Assembly (NCBI GenBank): GCA_002393555.1
Contig: DGSP01000034.1
Coordinates: 7,536-53,755, forward strand
Direction of reading: 5' to 3'
Length of the DNA: 46,220 bases
Source of the DNA: Prevotellaceae bacterium UBA4359
Lineage (GTDB): Bacteria; Bacteroidota; Bacteroidia; Bacteroidales; Bacteroidaceae
The notes beneath the pieces were generated by a model. It was given only the letters and a program-made list of their open reading frames with translations, was not told the origin of the DNA and did no database searches. Shown here one piece after another: positions 1 to 7,881 of the stretch; position 1 is the stretch's first letter; each line of letters starts with the position of its first letter. The position numbers were made by a program, and so were the translations under genes.

Positions 1-46
1 AATTATTATTGGAACCAATTTTTGGAAATTGTTGGTAATTATTGTT
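1..46. repeat. Partial copy of a dispersed AT-rich repeat
   Basis: These 46 bases match 3214-3259 at 44 of 46 positions (differences at 31 and 36). At 3214-3259 the sequence is the inner right part of a palindromic element. Here only this part is visible, cut by the window edge on the left and diverging after base 46. It is probably a fragment or relative of that element. Confidence 0.7.
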
Positions 47-204
47 TTTCCAAGCCGCCTTGGCGGCGAAGGAGCAAAAGTTATTTTTACTTGTTTTTCA
101 TGTCATCCTTTCATCCTATAATCCTTAGACATAAAACCCATAGAGCCGACGAGGCTCTCCCCCTTCAGTTCCTTGGCTCCTTAGACACAAAAATCCCTAG
201 ACCC

Positions 205-269
205 AACAAAAAGGAAGTCAGCCTCATCCGCCTAATCACACGGGGTGATTAAACGGACGAGGCTGACTT
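205..269 (-). terminator. Intrinsic terminator after the small 64-aa gene
   Basis: Bases 215-239 and 245-269 form an imperfect inverted repeat of 25 bp per arm (three mismatched or wobble positions) around a 5-base loop. Read on the minus strand the hairpin is followed by a short T run (AAAAA on the plus strand at 208-212). It lies 24 bp beyond the stop of the minus-strand gene at 293-487, so it probably ends the transcript carrying that gene and the 706-residue gene. Bases 47-204 hold only degenerate word repeats (CCTTAGACA-like) and no gene that I can support. Confidence 0.65.
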
Positions 270-292
270 GTCAAGCAATCAGGAAGGGCGTA

Positions 293-487
293 TTACCACA
301 AGTCGCGATCGAGCGTGGCACGATTGTTATCGCTGAAAATGCCACGACGCTCATTAGAGAGAACATCCCTTTGGCTTGATGCAACTTCATCATACACTTT
401 TTTACCATTAGGACTTTGAGCAATCATGTTTTCCAGTCCTATTTTCACCACCTCAACGGTGGGAGCGCTATATATCTTTTTCATCAT
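293..487 (-). CDS. Small 64-residue protein of unknown function
   Basis: A 64-residue ORF begins MMKKIYSAPTVEVVKIG and ends in an Arg/Asp/Trp-rich tail (RDLW). From memory, many short Prevotella and Bacteroides proteins start with a similar M-K-K-x-Y-x-x-P-x-x-E-V pattern; none has a function known to me. There is no clear signal peptide, membrane segment or catalytic motif. It starts 37 bp after the stop of the 706-residue secreted protein, with no promoter seen between, and is followed by a hairpin terminator, so it is likely the last gene of that transcript. Either of the two adjacent ATGs could be the start. It is judged real because of its position, its terminator and its familiar N-terminus. 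Confidence 0.6.
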   Translation of the reverse strand: MMKKIYSAPTVEVVKIGLENMIAQSPNGKKVYDEVASSQRDVLSNERRGIFSDNNRATLDRDLW

Positions 488-524
488 TTTATCTCCTTAT
501 TTTTATAGATTAAATCACTTTTAT

Positions 525-2645
525 TTACTTAACCATCACTTTTTTGCCGTTCTTGATGTAGAGGCCCTTCACAGGATGGCTCACACGCACACCGCTGAGC
601 GTGTAGTAAGCATCGTCCTTGCTGTCAGCAGCCGCCTCCACTGCCTCAATACCTGTCGCATCACCCGGATAAACGATTCGGAGAGCAGCACCAGCATTCT
701 GTGCAGTCAGGTAGGCACGGAAAGGTTGAGCCGTGATGGGGTCAGAAGCATCCACCTTGTAAAAACCAACTTTATTGCTCTCATCCATCTGGAGCACATA
801 ACTACCTGTTGGAACGCCTGTAGCCTCAAACACACCAGTCATGGCATCTGCGGCATTGGTTGCATCAGCAGCAACAGCCACGTTAGAACCCGTGAAAGAA
901 GCAGCACCGCTACCATTGAGCAGCACAGGAGTATTGGCAGGAATAGTGCCTTTCACAGCCGTAGCAGTAGCCGCATCACCCGAAGTATAAGCCAGCGTGT
1001 ATGCAGTCACACCCTCAGGAATCGTGGCAGCGAATGGCAAACAGAGCGTACCAGCCTGAGCCGTTGCATTGATTGTCGTTGTATAAGAAGCACTCGTTGC
1101 CGTGAAGTCAGCAGGAGCCTTGAAAGGATGACCATCAGTCAGCACAAGGTTGGCACATGTACCATCGACAACCACGTTGTTGGCATTAGCAAGAACACCG
1201 GCTTTTGCCACAAAGAGAGCGTTGGGGTTGGCAGGATGCAGTTCCAGATTGGTGCCTGTCACACCCGTAGCATCGTAAATCTTGGCGTTGGGGTCGGCGA
1301 GAGCAGCGGCAGCAGCAGGAGTAAGCGTTCCTTTTCCTGCAAGAAGATAGTTGGCGGCACCCTCTGGTGTCTTATAAAGGGTTATGCCATTAACTATATT
1401 ATTCGTGCCCCAACCGGATGACTTGATGGTATTCAAATAAACCTTACCTTGATATTTTTCCACCTTTGACAGGTCTATTTCCCAATATTTTTCAGCATCG
1501 TTCCATGAAACTTTTCCTTGGGAACTACCATCAATCTGATTCGTGCCACTTCCTCCTGCATTGATGAAGAATGCACGGAAATCTGTTTGATCATCACGAT
1601 GTATGCGAAGAACCTCATAATCCGTTAAATCAACATAATTTGAAGCGTTGCTTGAGCCACTTCCATAGTATGTATCAGTCGATGTGCCGACATTCCATGT
1701 CGCTGTTGCATTTGTTCCATCAGGGAAATTGTGATACTGCAATGTATTCAAAGAAACAGGAGTGCCAGGCACAGAACAAGTGATGACACTCGCTTTCACC
1801 TTGATGGATGAAATAGTCATGGTTCCCACTGCGTTATTTCCGTACCAAACGATAGAGTTCACATTTGTGGCACTGTTGAATTTCATCGCATCACCAGTCG
1901 TGAAATTGACGCCATACTTACTTCCCCAGAAACCATTACTGATATTATTTTTAGTATCTTTTATCTCAGAGTGGTCAATAACGTCTCCTGTATGATTAAC
2001 TATCAATGATGTAAAATGGGTGAAGTCTATACCCTCTGCGGGCATATTAACGTACAATGTTCCTCCTGTTCCATCATTTGTCAATACACCTGTTTTTTCG
2101 TCAAAAGACAACCCGCCTGTAGCAACCAAGTCAGTCAAGTCAAACTCTGCTTCACCAGCATCATTGAACAAAAGAGCGGCGGGTTTTGCTACATAAAAAT
2201 CTGTAATGACAGCAGAACCTGAAGCCGAGTTTGTATTAAGCCGAACAGCGGTAACACTCTTCAAGTCTTCTTTGGTGATTTTATCTGGATTCCATTGCAA
2301 ATTAAAGTCTTCCAATATATTCAAGACTATGGAACCATTGGATGAAATCGACTTGCCTGTAAATGTCTTCCCATTCGCAAGAATGTCAACGCGAAACTCA
2401 TTTACCAAACCTGATACCGTCAAACCAACTGTTGTGTATTCACTTAGATCACCTGTAAAAGATCCACCGGGAACAACCATATAGGCATACGACCCTGCTG
2501 TCCATGCAAAAGTATTTGTCCCAGAAGTCCAAGTGGCATTGCCTACGGCACTACCAGAACTCAGGTCTGCATAGACCTTCTTCGCGCTAACAGTCACTCC
2601 CCCTAACGTGAAGAGAGCAACCATCAAAAGTAAAATTTTTTTCAT
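525..2645 (-). CDS. Large secreted protein with beta-sandwich modules and conserved C-terminal tail
   Basis: This 706-residue protein has a clear signal peptide (MKKILLLMVALFTLGG, cleavage near VSA-KK). The body is Ser/Thr/Gly/Asn-rich. Roughly residues 22-150, 160-285 and 295-430 look like three beta-sandwich modules of the kind that bind carbohydrate, which is an inference from texture and not from a recognised motif. An Ala-rich region with a GTLCLPFAATIPEG stretch follows, a pattern I associate with Prevotella secreted proteins. The last 27 residues carry Y-x-L-S-G-V-R-V and G-L-Y-I-K-N-G-K-K, the same tail as two other proteins here. No catalytic motif was seen. The start is the only Met before the signal peptide. 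The -7 candidate at 2701-2708 (GAACTTTG on the minus strand) is one base off consensus. Role unknown; glycan binding or surface display is possible. Confidence 0.8.
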   Translation of the reverse strand: MKKILLLMVALFTLGGVTVSAKKVYADLSSGSAVGNATWTSGTNTFAWTAGSYAYMVVPGGSFTGDLSEYTTVGLTVSGLVNEFRVDILANGKTFTGKSISSNGSIVLNILEDFNLQWNPDKITKEDLKSVTAVRLNTNSASGSAVITDFYVAKPAALLFNDAGEAEFDLTDLVATGGLSFDEKTGVLTNDGTGGTLYVNMPAEGIDFTHFTSLIVNHTGDVIDHSEIKDTKNNISNGFWGSKYGVNFTTGDAMKFNSATNVNSIVWYGNNAVGTMTISSIKVKASVITCSVPGTPVSLNTLQYHNFPDGTNATATWNVGTSTDTYYGSGSSNASNYVDLTDYEVLRIHRDDQTDFRAFFINAGGSGTNQIDGSSQGKVSWNDAEKYWEIDLSKVEKYQGKVYLNTIKSSGWGTNNIVNGITLYKTPEGAANYLLAGKGTLTPAAAAALADPNAKIYDATGVTGTNLELHPANPNALFVAKAGVLANANNVVVDGTCANLVLTDGHPFKAPADFTATSASYTTTINATAQAGTLCLPFAATIPEGVTAYTLAYTSGDAATATAVKGTIPANTPVLLNGSGAASFTGSNVAVAADATNAADAMTGVFEATGVPTGSYVLQMDESNKVGFYKVDASDPITAQPFRAYLTAQNAGAALRIVYPGDATGIEAVEAAADSKDDAYYTLSGVRVSHPVKGLYIKNGKKVMVK

Positions 2646-2739
2646 TTGTTTTTTTAGTTTAATAAGTGTTTTTGATTAGATTAAAAAAAATATTCGGAAA
2701 CAAAGTTCGGGGATTTCGGTGTTTTCGGCTTTCGGGACG

Positions 2740-2765
2740 GTTACATGAGTTTGTCGCCATGTAAC
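2740..2765. promoter_or_regulatory. Candidate operator: GTTACATG / CATGTAAC dyad
   Basis: GTTACATG at 2740-2747 and CATGTAAC at 2758-2765 form a perfect 8-bp inverted repeat around a 10-base spacer. It lies about 95-120 bp upstream of the 706-residue gene and roughly 50-70 bp upstream of the transcription start implied by the weak -7 element at 2701-2708. The core ATGTAAC also occurs upstream of the SusCD operon promoter near 30470 and 30490. Binding of a regulator is inferred. Confidence 0.4.
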
Positions 2766-2813
2766 TGAAACACCCCGTAGCATGGGCAAAGCGCACCCCT
2801 CCCGAAAAAAACA

Positions 2814-2845
2814 TTTGGATTTTTCAAAAAAATGTATTATCTTTG
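2814..2845 (+). promoter_or_regulatory. Strong Bacteroidetes-type promoter, forward
   Basis: TTTG at 2814-2817 and TATCTTTG at 2838-2845 match the -33 TTTG and -7 TAnnTTTG elements, separated by 20 bp, the usual spacing in Bacteroidetes. No ordinary forward gene follows: the transcript would begin near 2851 and run straight into a perfect hairpin. The promoter is divergent from the 706-residue gene and points at the 3' end of the GH43 gene. Confidence 0.6.
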
Positions 2846-2850
2846 CACCA

Positions 2851-2898
2851 TGAAACCACACGAAGTGGGGCTGTGTCGTCCACAGCCCCACTTCGTGT
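2851..2898 (+). ncRNA. Possible small RNA starting with an 18-bp perfect hairpin
   Basis: Bases 2858-2875 and 2881-2898 are perfect reverse complements (18 bp) with a 5-base loop TCGTC. The hairpin starts about 13 bp after the -7 element at 2838-2845, so it would sit at the 5' end of the RNA. No T tract follows, so it is not a classic terminator. A 22-codon ORF from ATG at 2850 to TAA at 2918 runs through the hairpin; its start falls at or before the expected transcript start, which argues against translation. The 3' end is unknown and could lie in the palindromic elements downstream. Confidence 0.35.
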
Positions 2899-2914
2899 CT
2901 CGCACATACGCACA

Positions 2915-3130
2915 TTAATTAATAGGTGAGTTCGATATAAGAATTACGCCTTCGGCGGCTTTAGAAAAACAAGAAAAAACAAAAGAAAATAAGAAAAAAA
3001 ATAGAGAACGTGAAACGCTTTTTTCTTGTATTTTTTTATTTTTTCTTGTTTTTCCAAAGCCCGCAAAGCGGTAAAAAGAACTTCCGAAGTTGAGTTCTCT
3101 TATATCGAACTGACGTTAATTAATAGGTGA
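2915..3130. mobile_element. MITE-like palindromic element flanked by 15-bp direct repeats
   Basis: The 15-bp word TTAATTAATAGGTGA occurs at 2915-2929 and 3116-3130. Directly inside, GTTCGATATAAG (2930-2941) is mirrored by CTTATATCGAAC (3099-3110), a perfect 12-bp terminal inverted repeat. Further in, a GGCTTT-(A/G)-GAAAAACAAG-type arm is mirrored by CTTGTTTTTCCAAAGCCC near 3044-3062, so nearly the whole 180 bp can fold on itself. There is no coding capacity. The layout fits a non-autonomous element with a target duplication, but the flanking repeat may instead be part of the neighbouring palindrome. Confidence 0.5.
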
Positions 3131-3308
3131 ACAAAAATAGTTTATATGATGCGGCAAGCCGCATTGTTTTCTTGGACAATAATTTCCAATAATTAACGAT
3201 AATTTTATCCAATAATTATTATTGGAACCAATTTTTGGAAATTATTGGAAATTATTGTCTGAGAAATATGCGGCCCCGCCGCATCATATCAACGTTTTTT
3301 GTCCACCT
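3125..3308. mobile_element. Second long palindromic (MITE-like) element
   Basis: Nested inverted repeats span 184 bp. AGGTGAACAAAAA (3125-3137) pairs imperfectly with TTTTTTGTCCACCT (3295-3308). ATATGATGCGGC (3144-3155) pairs perfectly with GCCGCATCATAT (3278-3289). Bases 3175-3194 pair perfectly with 3240-3259 (20 bp). It abuts or overlaps the element at 2915-3130. Its inner part recurs at 1-46. There is no coding capacity. Read on the minus strand it follows the GH43 stop at 3345 and may act as a transcription barrier. Confidence 0.5.
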
Positions 3309-3344
3309 ACTTACCAAACTGGCGCCTACTTACTACGTGTTCCT

Positions 3345-5384
3345 TTAGTTAATCAAGTAGGTCTTGGTTTGGCCTTGGTAGGTACACTTCACGGTGGCAC
3401 GGCCGTCGGTGATGGTGCCTACCTGAATCTGGACGGAGGGGTCGGAGGCAGTGGCACGGATGACGGAGTTGGCCTTGAGGGGTGCATAGGCTTGATAGTT
3501 GGTGGTCTCCATGTAGCCGTTGCTGTTGGTGGCAAAGACAGGGGCTGCAGGCAGTTGGATGGGCTTGCCATCGACGGTGATGTTGACAGTGGGCACCACT
3601 GGTGGTTCGCAGGTGGCTCCGGCACGAGAGAAGCCGATGCCGTGGAGGTCGAAGAGTCCTTGCGGACGCTGTGGCTGCTGGGGACGGCCTGGCTGCTGAC
3701 GCTGTTCGGGCTGCTGCACTTCGGGACCTTCCGCCACAAGATAGATGCCATGCTTGCCTTTGAGCCCTTCGACGGCTGGCACTGCCACGGTGTAGGTCTT
3801 GGCTTGGCGGGGCGCATCGGCTGGAATGTCGATGACGGCGATTTCACGACCTTTCCAAGTGCTGTTGGCGTAGGGGCCATCGAGCATGACGTGAATCTTG
3901 AAGGCACCGTTGCCTGATGGGGTGAGATTGAGGTTGAGTTGGGTGCCATCACCTTTCTTCGTGCCTGCAAAGGCGTTGATGCCACGGTCGGCCTTGGCCA
4001 GTCCGCCGAAGCCGAAATATTTGAAACCGACGATGCCTCGGTTGGTGATGCCAGCCAAGTCCATGTGGTTGTTCCAGTGGTCGAAAGCATCTTGGAGCCA
4101 GTTCTGGTTGCTCATGTAGCAAGCGATGCCTGCCGAGTAGTATTGATAAGGTGGCAGACCGAAAATCTGGAAGCCTTCGCTGGTCACTTCGGCACCCGTG
4201 TAGGTGGTGCCATCGGTGGCTGCGGCTGTCCACTCCTGATTCTTGGCATAGGGGTCGTAGCCGACGATGCGCACCTTGCCGCCATCGGCTACCGACTTCT
4301 TGTCCCACTCAATCTTAACTGGAGCGACCATGGCCTGACGGGCATTGCCGAAGCCACGTGGAGGACGATGGTAGAACACATACCACTGGCCGTTGATTTG
4401 CTGCAAGGAGCCGTGGGTGTTGTGGCCTGCATTGGTGGTGGTCAGGTGGGTGCCGTCTTCGTTGAGCACCACACCGCGCGAATCGACGAGCACACCGCCA
4501 CTGCGCCAAGGGCCGAGGGGGGAGTCGCCGTAGGCATAACGCAGGGCTGAGTTGGTGGCACCGAGTCCGTATTCAGCACCAGAGTAACCGCTGAACACCA
4601 TGACGTATTTGTTGCCCACCTGACGGATGGAAGATGCCTCGAAGAAGTTGAAGTCCAAGGGGTTCTGTCCTTTGTAGAGTGCCTTATAGACGCTGCCTTC
4701 CTTGTCGAGCAGTCGGCCATCGCGGCTGCTGGCCGGGATGAAGGGGTCGATGAGTTCAGTGCCGGGACGCTTGGCGTACATGTTGCTTTGGTCCAACTCG
4801 CAGGCGGTGGAGTGCTGGAAGCCATAGAAGACGTAGGCACGGAAACCTTTGTCGAAGTCGGGGTCTTTGGGGTCGGTGATATTCTCGACGAAGACGGAGG
4901 GGTCAAAGTCGATGAGCGAGCCATCCACACACTGGGTGCCATCGGGGGTGAGATTGACGGGGGTGAAGGGACCATTGGGGCGGTCGCCCTTGCAGACCAT
5001 CGCCACACGCCGCCAGCCACGAGAGTGGGGATAGAGCCAGTAGGTTTTCTTGCCGGTGGCCTTGTCCTTCACCTCCACGAGGTCGGGGGCATACATGGTG
5101 TCCCACTGACCGTTGACATACCACGAGAAGATGGGGCCTTCGTCGCGCCACTGCGAGAGGTCCTCGACGGGTGCTGACCACATGCGGACATCGTTGCCAC
5201 AATACTTGTTGTTGTGCATATCGTGGGAGCCGATGATGTAGGCTCTGAGTTTGCCTGGGCGGTCGGGGTCTTCAAACACACGGGGTTCGCCATCTGGCAG
5301 ATGCTCCCAAAGGGGGAGATAGGGATTCTGCGCCGATGCTGTGAGGGCACAGAAGGAGAGGAGAACGGAAAGAATCTTTTTCAT
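3345..5384 (-). CDS. Secreted GH43-like glycoside hydrolase with CBM6-like C-terminal region
   Basis: This 679-residue protein has a signal peptide (MKKILSVLLSFCALTASAQ). The catalytic five-bladed propeller fold is inferred from GH43-style landmarks: an early acidic motif FEDPD (D39, candidate base), YAPDL (D101, candidate modulator), FFEASSIRQVG (E249, candidate acid), and GHNTHGSLQQINGQWYVFYH. From about residue 395 the sequence resembles a CBM6-like sandwich, ending in a Pro/Gln/Arg linker (QQPGRPQQPQRP) and a beta-rich tail. Known GH43 activities include arabinofuranosidase, xylosidase and galactosidase; the substrate cannot be read here. It lies 100 bp after the GH95 gene in a spacer with no promoter recognised. 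It lacks the NGKK tail seen in three neighbours. Confidence 0.8.
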   Translation of the reverse strand: MKKILSVLLSFCALTASAQNPYLPLWEHLPDGEPRVFEDPDRPGKLRAYIIGSHDMHNNKYCGNDVRMWSAPVEDLSQWRDEGPIFSWYVNGQWDTMYAPDLVEVKDKATGKKTYWLYPHSRGWRRVAMVCKGDRPNGPFTPVNLTPDGTQCVDGSLIDFDPSVFVENITDPKDPDFDKGFRAYVFYGFQHSTACELDQSNMYAKRPGTELIDPFIPASSRDGRLLDKEGSVYKALYKGQNPLDFNFFEASSIRQVGNKYVMVFSGYSGAEYGLGATNSALRYAYGDSPLGPWRSGGVLVDSRGVVLNEDGTHLTTTNAGHNTHGSLQQINGQWYVFYHRPPRGFGNARQAMVAPVKIEWDKKSVADGGKVRIVGYDPYAKNQEWTAAATDGTTYTGAEVTSEGFQIFGLPPYQYYSAGIACYMSNQNWLQDAFDHWNNHMDLAGITNRGIVGFKYFGFGGLAKADRGINAFAGTKKGDGTQLNLNLTPSGNGAFKIHVMLDGPYANSTWKGREIAVIDIPADAPRQAKTYTVAVPAVEGLKGKHGIYLVAEGPEVQQPEQRQQPGRPQQPQRPQGLFDLHGIGFSRAGATCEPPVVPTVNITVDGKPIQLPAAPVFATNSNGYMETTNYQAYAPLKANSVIRATASDPSVQIQVGTITDGRATVKCTYQGQTKTYLIN

Positions 5385-5484
5385 TGTTTTTTTAATGGGT
5401 TATAGGATTGATTGAATTTTCAGATTAGGAAAGTATAGGAGGGCCAAGGATGACATAGGAATACCTAAGAGGGCCAAGGAAACA

Positions 5485-7863
5485 CTACATTCCCTTCACG
5501 GTTATCTTCTGTCCGGCCTTCGTGTTCACCTCATACTCCAGCACACCGTTGTGCTGAGCCACCAGTGTCAGACCTTTGCCTTGCAACTGGTCTTTGCAGC
5601 GCAGACGCAAGATGCCGTCGGACTGGGGGGTGAGGGTGGCTGTGGCCAGATGGCCTTGGGTCCAAGAGATGCTGACTTCGTAGCCTCCTCTGGCACGGAG
5701 ACCAGAGACACTACCCTCTTTCCACGCATCGGGCAGGGCGGGCAGGAGATGGATGGCAGGATGCTCCCAAGTGATGGGTTCGCTCTGCATGAGCATTTCG
5801 GCGATGCCAGCGGTGACACCAAAGTTGCCGTCAATCTGGAAGGGGGGATGGGCATCGAAGAGATTGGGGAAGGTGCGCCCATCGGGATATTCGCGTTCCC
5901 TACCCTCGTTGGGCAAGAGACGAAGCATGTTGCTGATAATCTTGAAGGCATGGTTGCCATCGAGCATACGTGCCCAGAAGTTGGTCTTCCAACCGAGACT
6001 CCAGCCTGTGGCTTGGTCGCCACGCTGCTGGAGGGTCACGCCAGCGGCCTTCCAGAGGTCGGGCGTGAGATAGGGAGAAATCTGGCTGGAGGGATAGAGT
6101 CCGTAGAGATGGGAGATGTGGCGATGCTCGTCCTTGGGGTCGTCGAGGTCGTCGCGCCACTCTTGCAGTTGGCCGTACTGCCCCACTTTCATGGGTGGCA
6201 GTTTGGCAAGGGCGGTTTCGAGGGTCTGCCGATAGTCGGCATCAACACCCAGAATCTTGGCTGCTTCCTTCACCTGTGTGAACACATCGCGCACAATCTG
6301 GTTGTCCATCGTGCAGCCTGCCGTGACGGGGGTGCTCTTGCCACGTCCGCCGTGTTCGGGCGACACGCTGGGCACGACGAGGAGTTCGCCGTCACGCTCC
6401 ACCATATAGTCGAGGTAGAAGTCGGCGGCTCCCTTCATGATGGGATAATACTCGCGGAGGAAGTCACGGTCGAGGGTGTATTGGTAATGTTCCCACAGGT
6501 GGGTGGTGAGCCATGCTCCGCCATTGGGGAACATGCCCCACGGTGCGCCATCGACAGGGCCTGCAATGCGCCAGAGGTCGGTGTTGTGATGTGCCACCCA
6601 ACCGCCGCAATCGTACATGACACGGGCGGTTTCGGCTCCTGTGACGCTGAGGTCTTTCAGCATGGAGAAGAGCGGTTCGGCACACTCGGAGAGGTTGCAC
6701 ACCTCGGCAGGCCAGTAGTTCATCTCGGCGTTGATGTTGATGGTGTATTTACTGTCCCAGGGAGCGTTGCGCTTGTCGTTCCACACGCCTTGCAGGTTGG
6801 CGGGCTGACCACCGGGCTGCGAGGAGGAGATGAGGAGGTAGCGACCATAGTTGAAGAGGAGGGCGACCATGCCGAGGTCATCACTGCCATAGAACTTGTC
6901 AAGTCGCTGGTCGGTGGGCAGTTGGCTATTATTCGACGATGGAAGCGTGAGCGTCACACGATTGTATTGTGCTTGATATTTCTCCAGATGGCGTTTGAGC
7001 AGTTGGTCAAACTTGAAGGTTTCCGCCTTGGAGAGGAGGTCGTTGTTCTTCTGGGCGGCATTGCCAGAAACGTCGTGGTAGTTGACGAAATTGGTGGCTG
7101 CGGAGATGTAGAGGGTGGCTTCGGTAGCCCCTTCCACACGGAGGGTCTCACCCTCGACCTTCACGGTGCCGTCGGTCTTCACGTCGGTGCGGCACTGGGC
7201 GGTGAGGGCCGCCTTGATGCCTTCTTGCTCCACTCCGGGAATGGTGGCCACAAGGGTTTGGCTTTCGGCTTTGACCTGAAGCGGGAACTGGCACTTGTGG
7301 GAAAGCGTGAAGTGAAGCGCACCTTTCTGGCTGGACTTCACGTTGACCATCACCACACCATCGGCCAATGAGGCGAAGACCCGACGGGTGTAGCGCACCT
7401 TATTATATATGTAGGAAGTGGTGGCGACGGCTGTCTGAAGGTCAAGTTCTCGCATGTAGTCTGTTGCCTGCTTGTGGCCAAAGTCGAGACAGAGACTGCC
7501 AACCGTGAGGAAGCGCATGCCGTGAGGGCCTTTGACAAACTCACGGTTGATGATGTCTTCGGCTGCCTTCTCCTGACCTTGGAAGATGAGGTTGCGCACC
7601 TCGTCGAGGTGCTGGAGAGAGGTGGTGCTGTTGTTGTTGTAAGGTCCTCCGCTCCAGAAGGTTTCTTCGTTCAGTTGAATCTCCTCCACCTCGGTGCCGC
7701 CATAGACCATCGCCCCCAGACGCGAGTTGCCCAAAGGCAGGGCTTCGAGCCACACGGTGGCAGGACGGTCGTACCAGAGTCTGTTTGTGTTGTCATGGGG
7801 TTTTGCCCATGCAGCCAGCGCACACAACGCCATGGCTGCTATCGAAAAAAGTCTTCTCATCAT
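5485..7863 (-). CDS. GH95 family glycoside hydrolase (alpha-L-fucosidase or alpha-L-galactosidase)
   Basis: From the chosen start this is 792 residues. The N-terminal sandwich begins with the family landmarks RPATVWLEALPLGNSRLGAM and LNEETFWSGGP. The catalytic (alpha/alpha)6 region has NINAEMNYWPAEVCNL, SPEHGG, TMDNQIVRDVF and FQIDGNFGVTAGIAEM; the Asn and Asp in the first and last match the positions known to be catalytic in GH95. Family activities are alpha-L-fucosidase and, for some members, alpha-L-galactosidase. The frame is open upstream to 7935, but the start at 7863 (adjacent ATGs at 7863 and 7860) is chosen because it begins a good signal peptide (MMRRLFSIAAMALCALAAWA) and because the TAACTTTG promoter element at 7897-7904 lies inside the longer version. 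Probably periplasmic or surface; works with the GH43 enzyme downstream. Confidence 0.9.
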   Translation of the reverse strand: MMRRLFSIAAMALCALAAWAKPHDNTNRLWYDRPATVWLEALPLGNSRLGAMVYGGTEVEEIQLNEETFWSGGPYNNNSTTSLQHLDEVRNLIFQGQEKAAEDIINREFVKGPHGMRFLTVGSLCLDFGHKQATDYMRELDLQTAVATTSYIYNKVRYTRRVFASLADGVVMVNVKSSQKGALHFTLSHKCQFPLQVKAESQTLVATIPGVEQEGIKAALTAQCRTDVKTDGTVKVEGETLRVEGATEATLYISAATNFVNYHDVSGNAAQKNNDLLSKAETFKFDQLLKRHLEKYQAQYNRVTLTLPSSNNSQLPTDQRLDKFYGSDDLGMVALLFNYGRYLLISSSQPGGQPANLQGVWNDKRNAPWDSKYTININAEMNYWPAEVCNLSECAEPLFSMLKDLSVTGAETARVMYDCGGWVAHHNTDLWRIAGPVDGAPWGMFPNGGAWLTTHLWEHYQYTLDRDFLREYYPIMKGAADFYLDYMVERDGELLVVPSVSPEHGGRGKSTPVTAGCTMDNQIVRDVFTQVKEAAKILGVDADYRQTLETALAKLPPMKVGQYGQLQEWRDDLDDPKDEHRHISHLYGLYPSSQISPYLTPDLWKAAGVTLQQRGDQATGWSLGWKTNFWARMLDGNHAFKIISNMLRLLPNEGREREYPDGRTFPNLFDAHPPFQIDGNFGVTAGIAEMLMQSEPITWEHPAIHLLPALPDAWKEGSVSGLRARGGYEVSISWTQGHLATATLTPQSDGILRLRCKDQLQGKGLTLVAQHNGVLEYEVNTKAGQKITVKGM

Positions 7864-7881
7864 GATATTCCGTAAAGGTAT

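Noticed and set aside
426..1421. 331-residue forward ORF
   Set aside because: It lies opposite the 706-residue secreted protein, which has a signal peptide and the conserved tail. The forward translation is Ser/Arg/His/Cys-rich with no domain.
2676..2915. 79-residue minus ORF in the repeat-rich gap
   Set aside because: It reads through the promoter hairpin and a regulatory-looking dyad and resembles no protein.
3222..3917. 231-residue forward ORF
   Set aside because: It is a shadow of the GH43 gene; Gly/Val/Asp-rich antisense translation without motifs.
5551..7371. 606-residue forward ORF
   Set aside because: It is antisense to the GH95 gene, whose family motifs are clear. Long antisense frames are expected from GC-rich third positions here.
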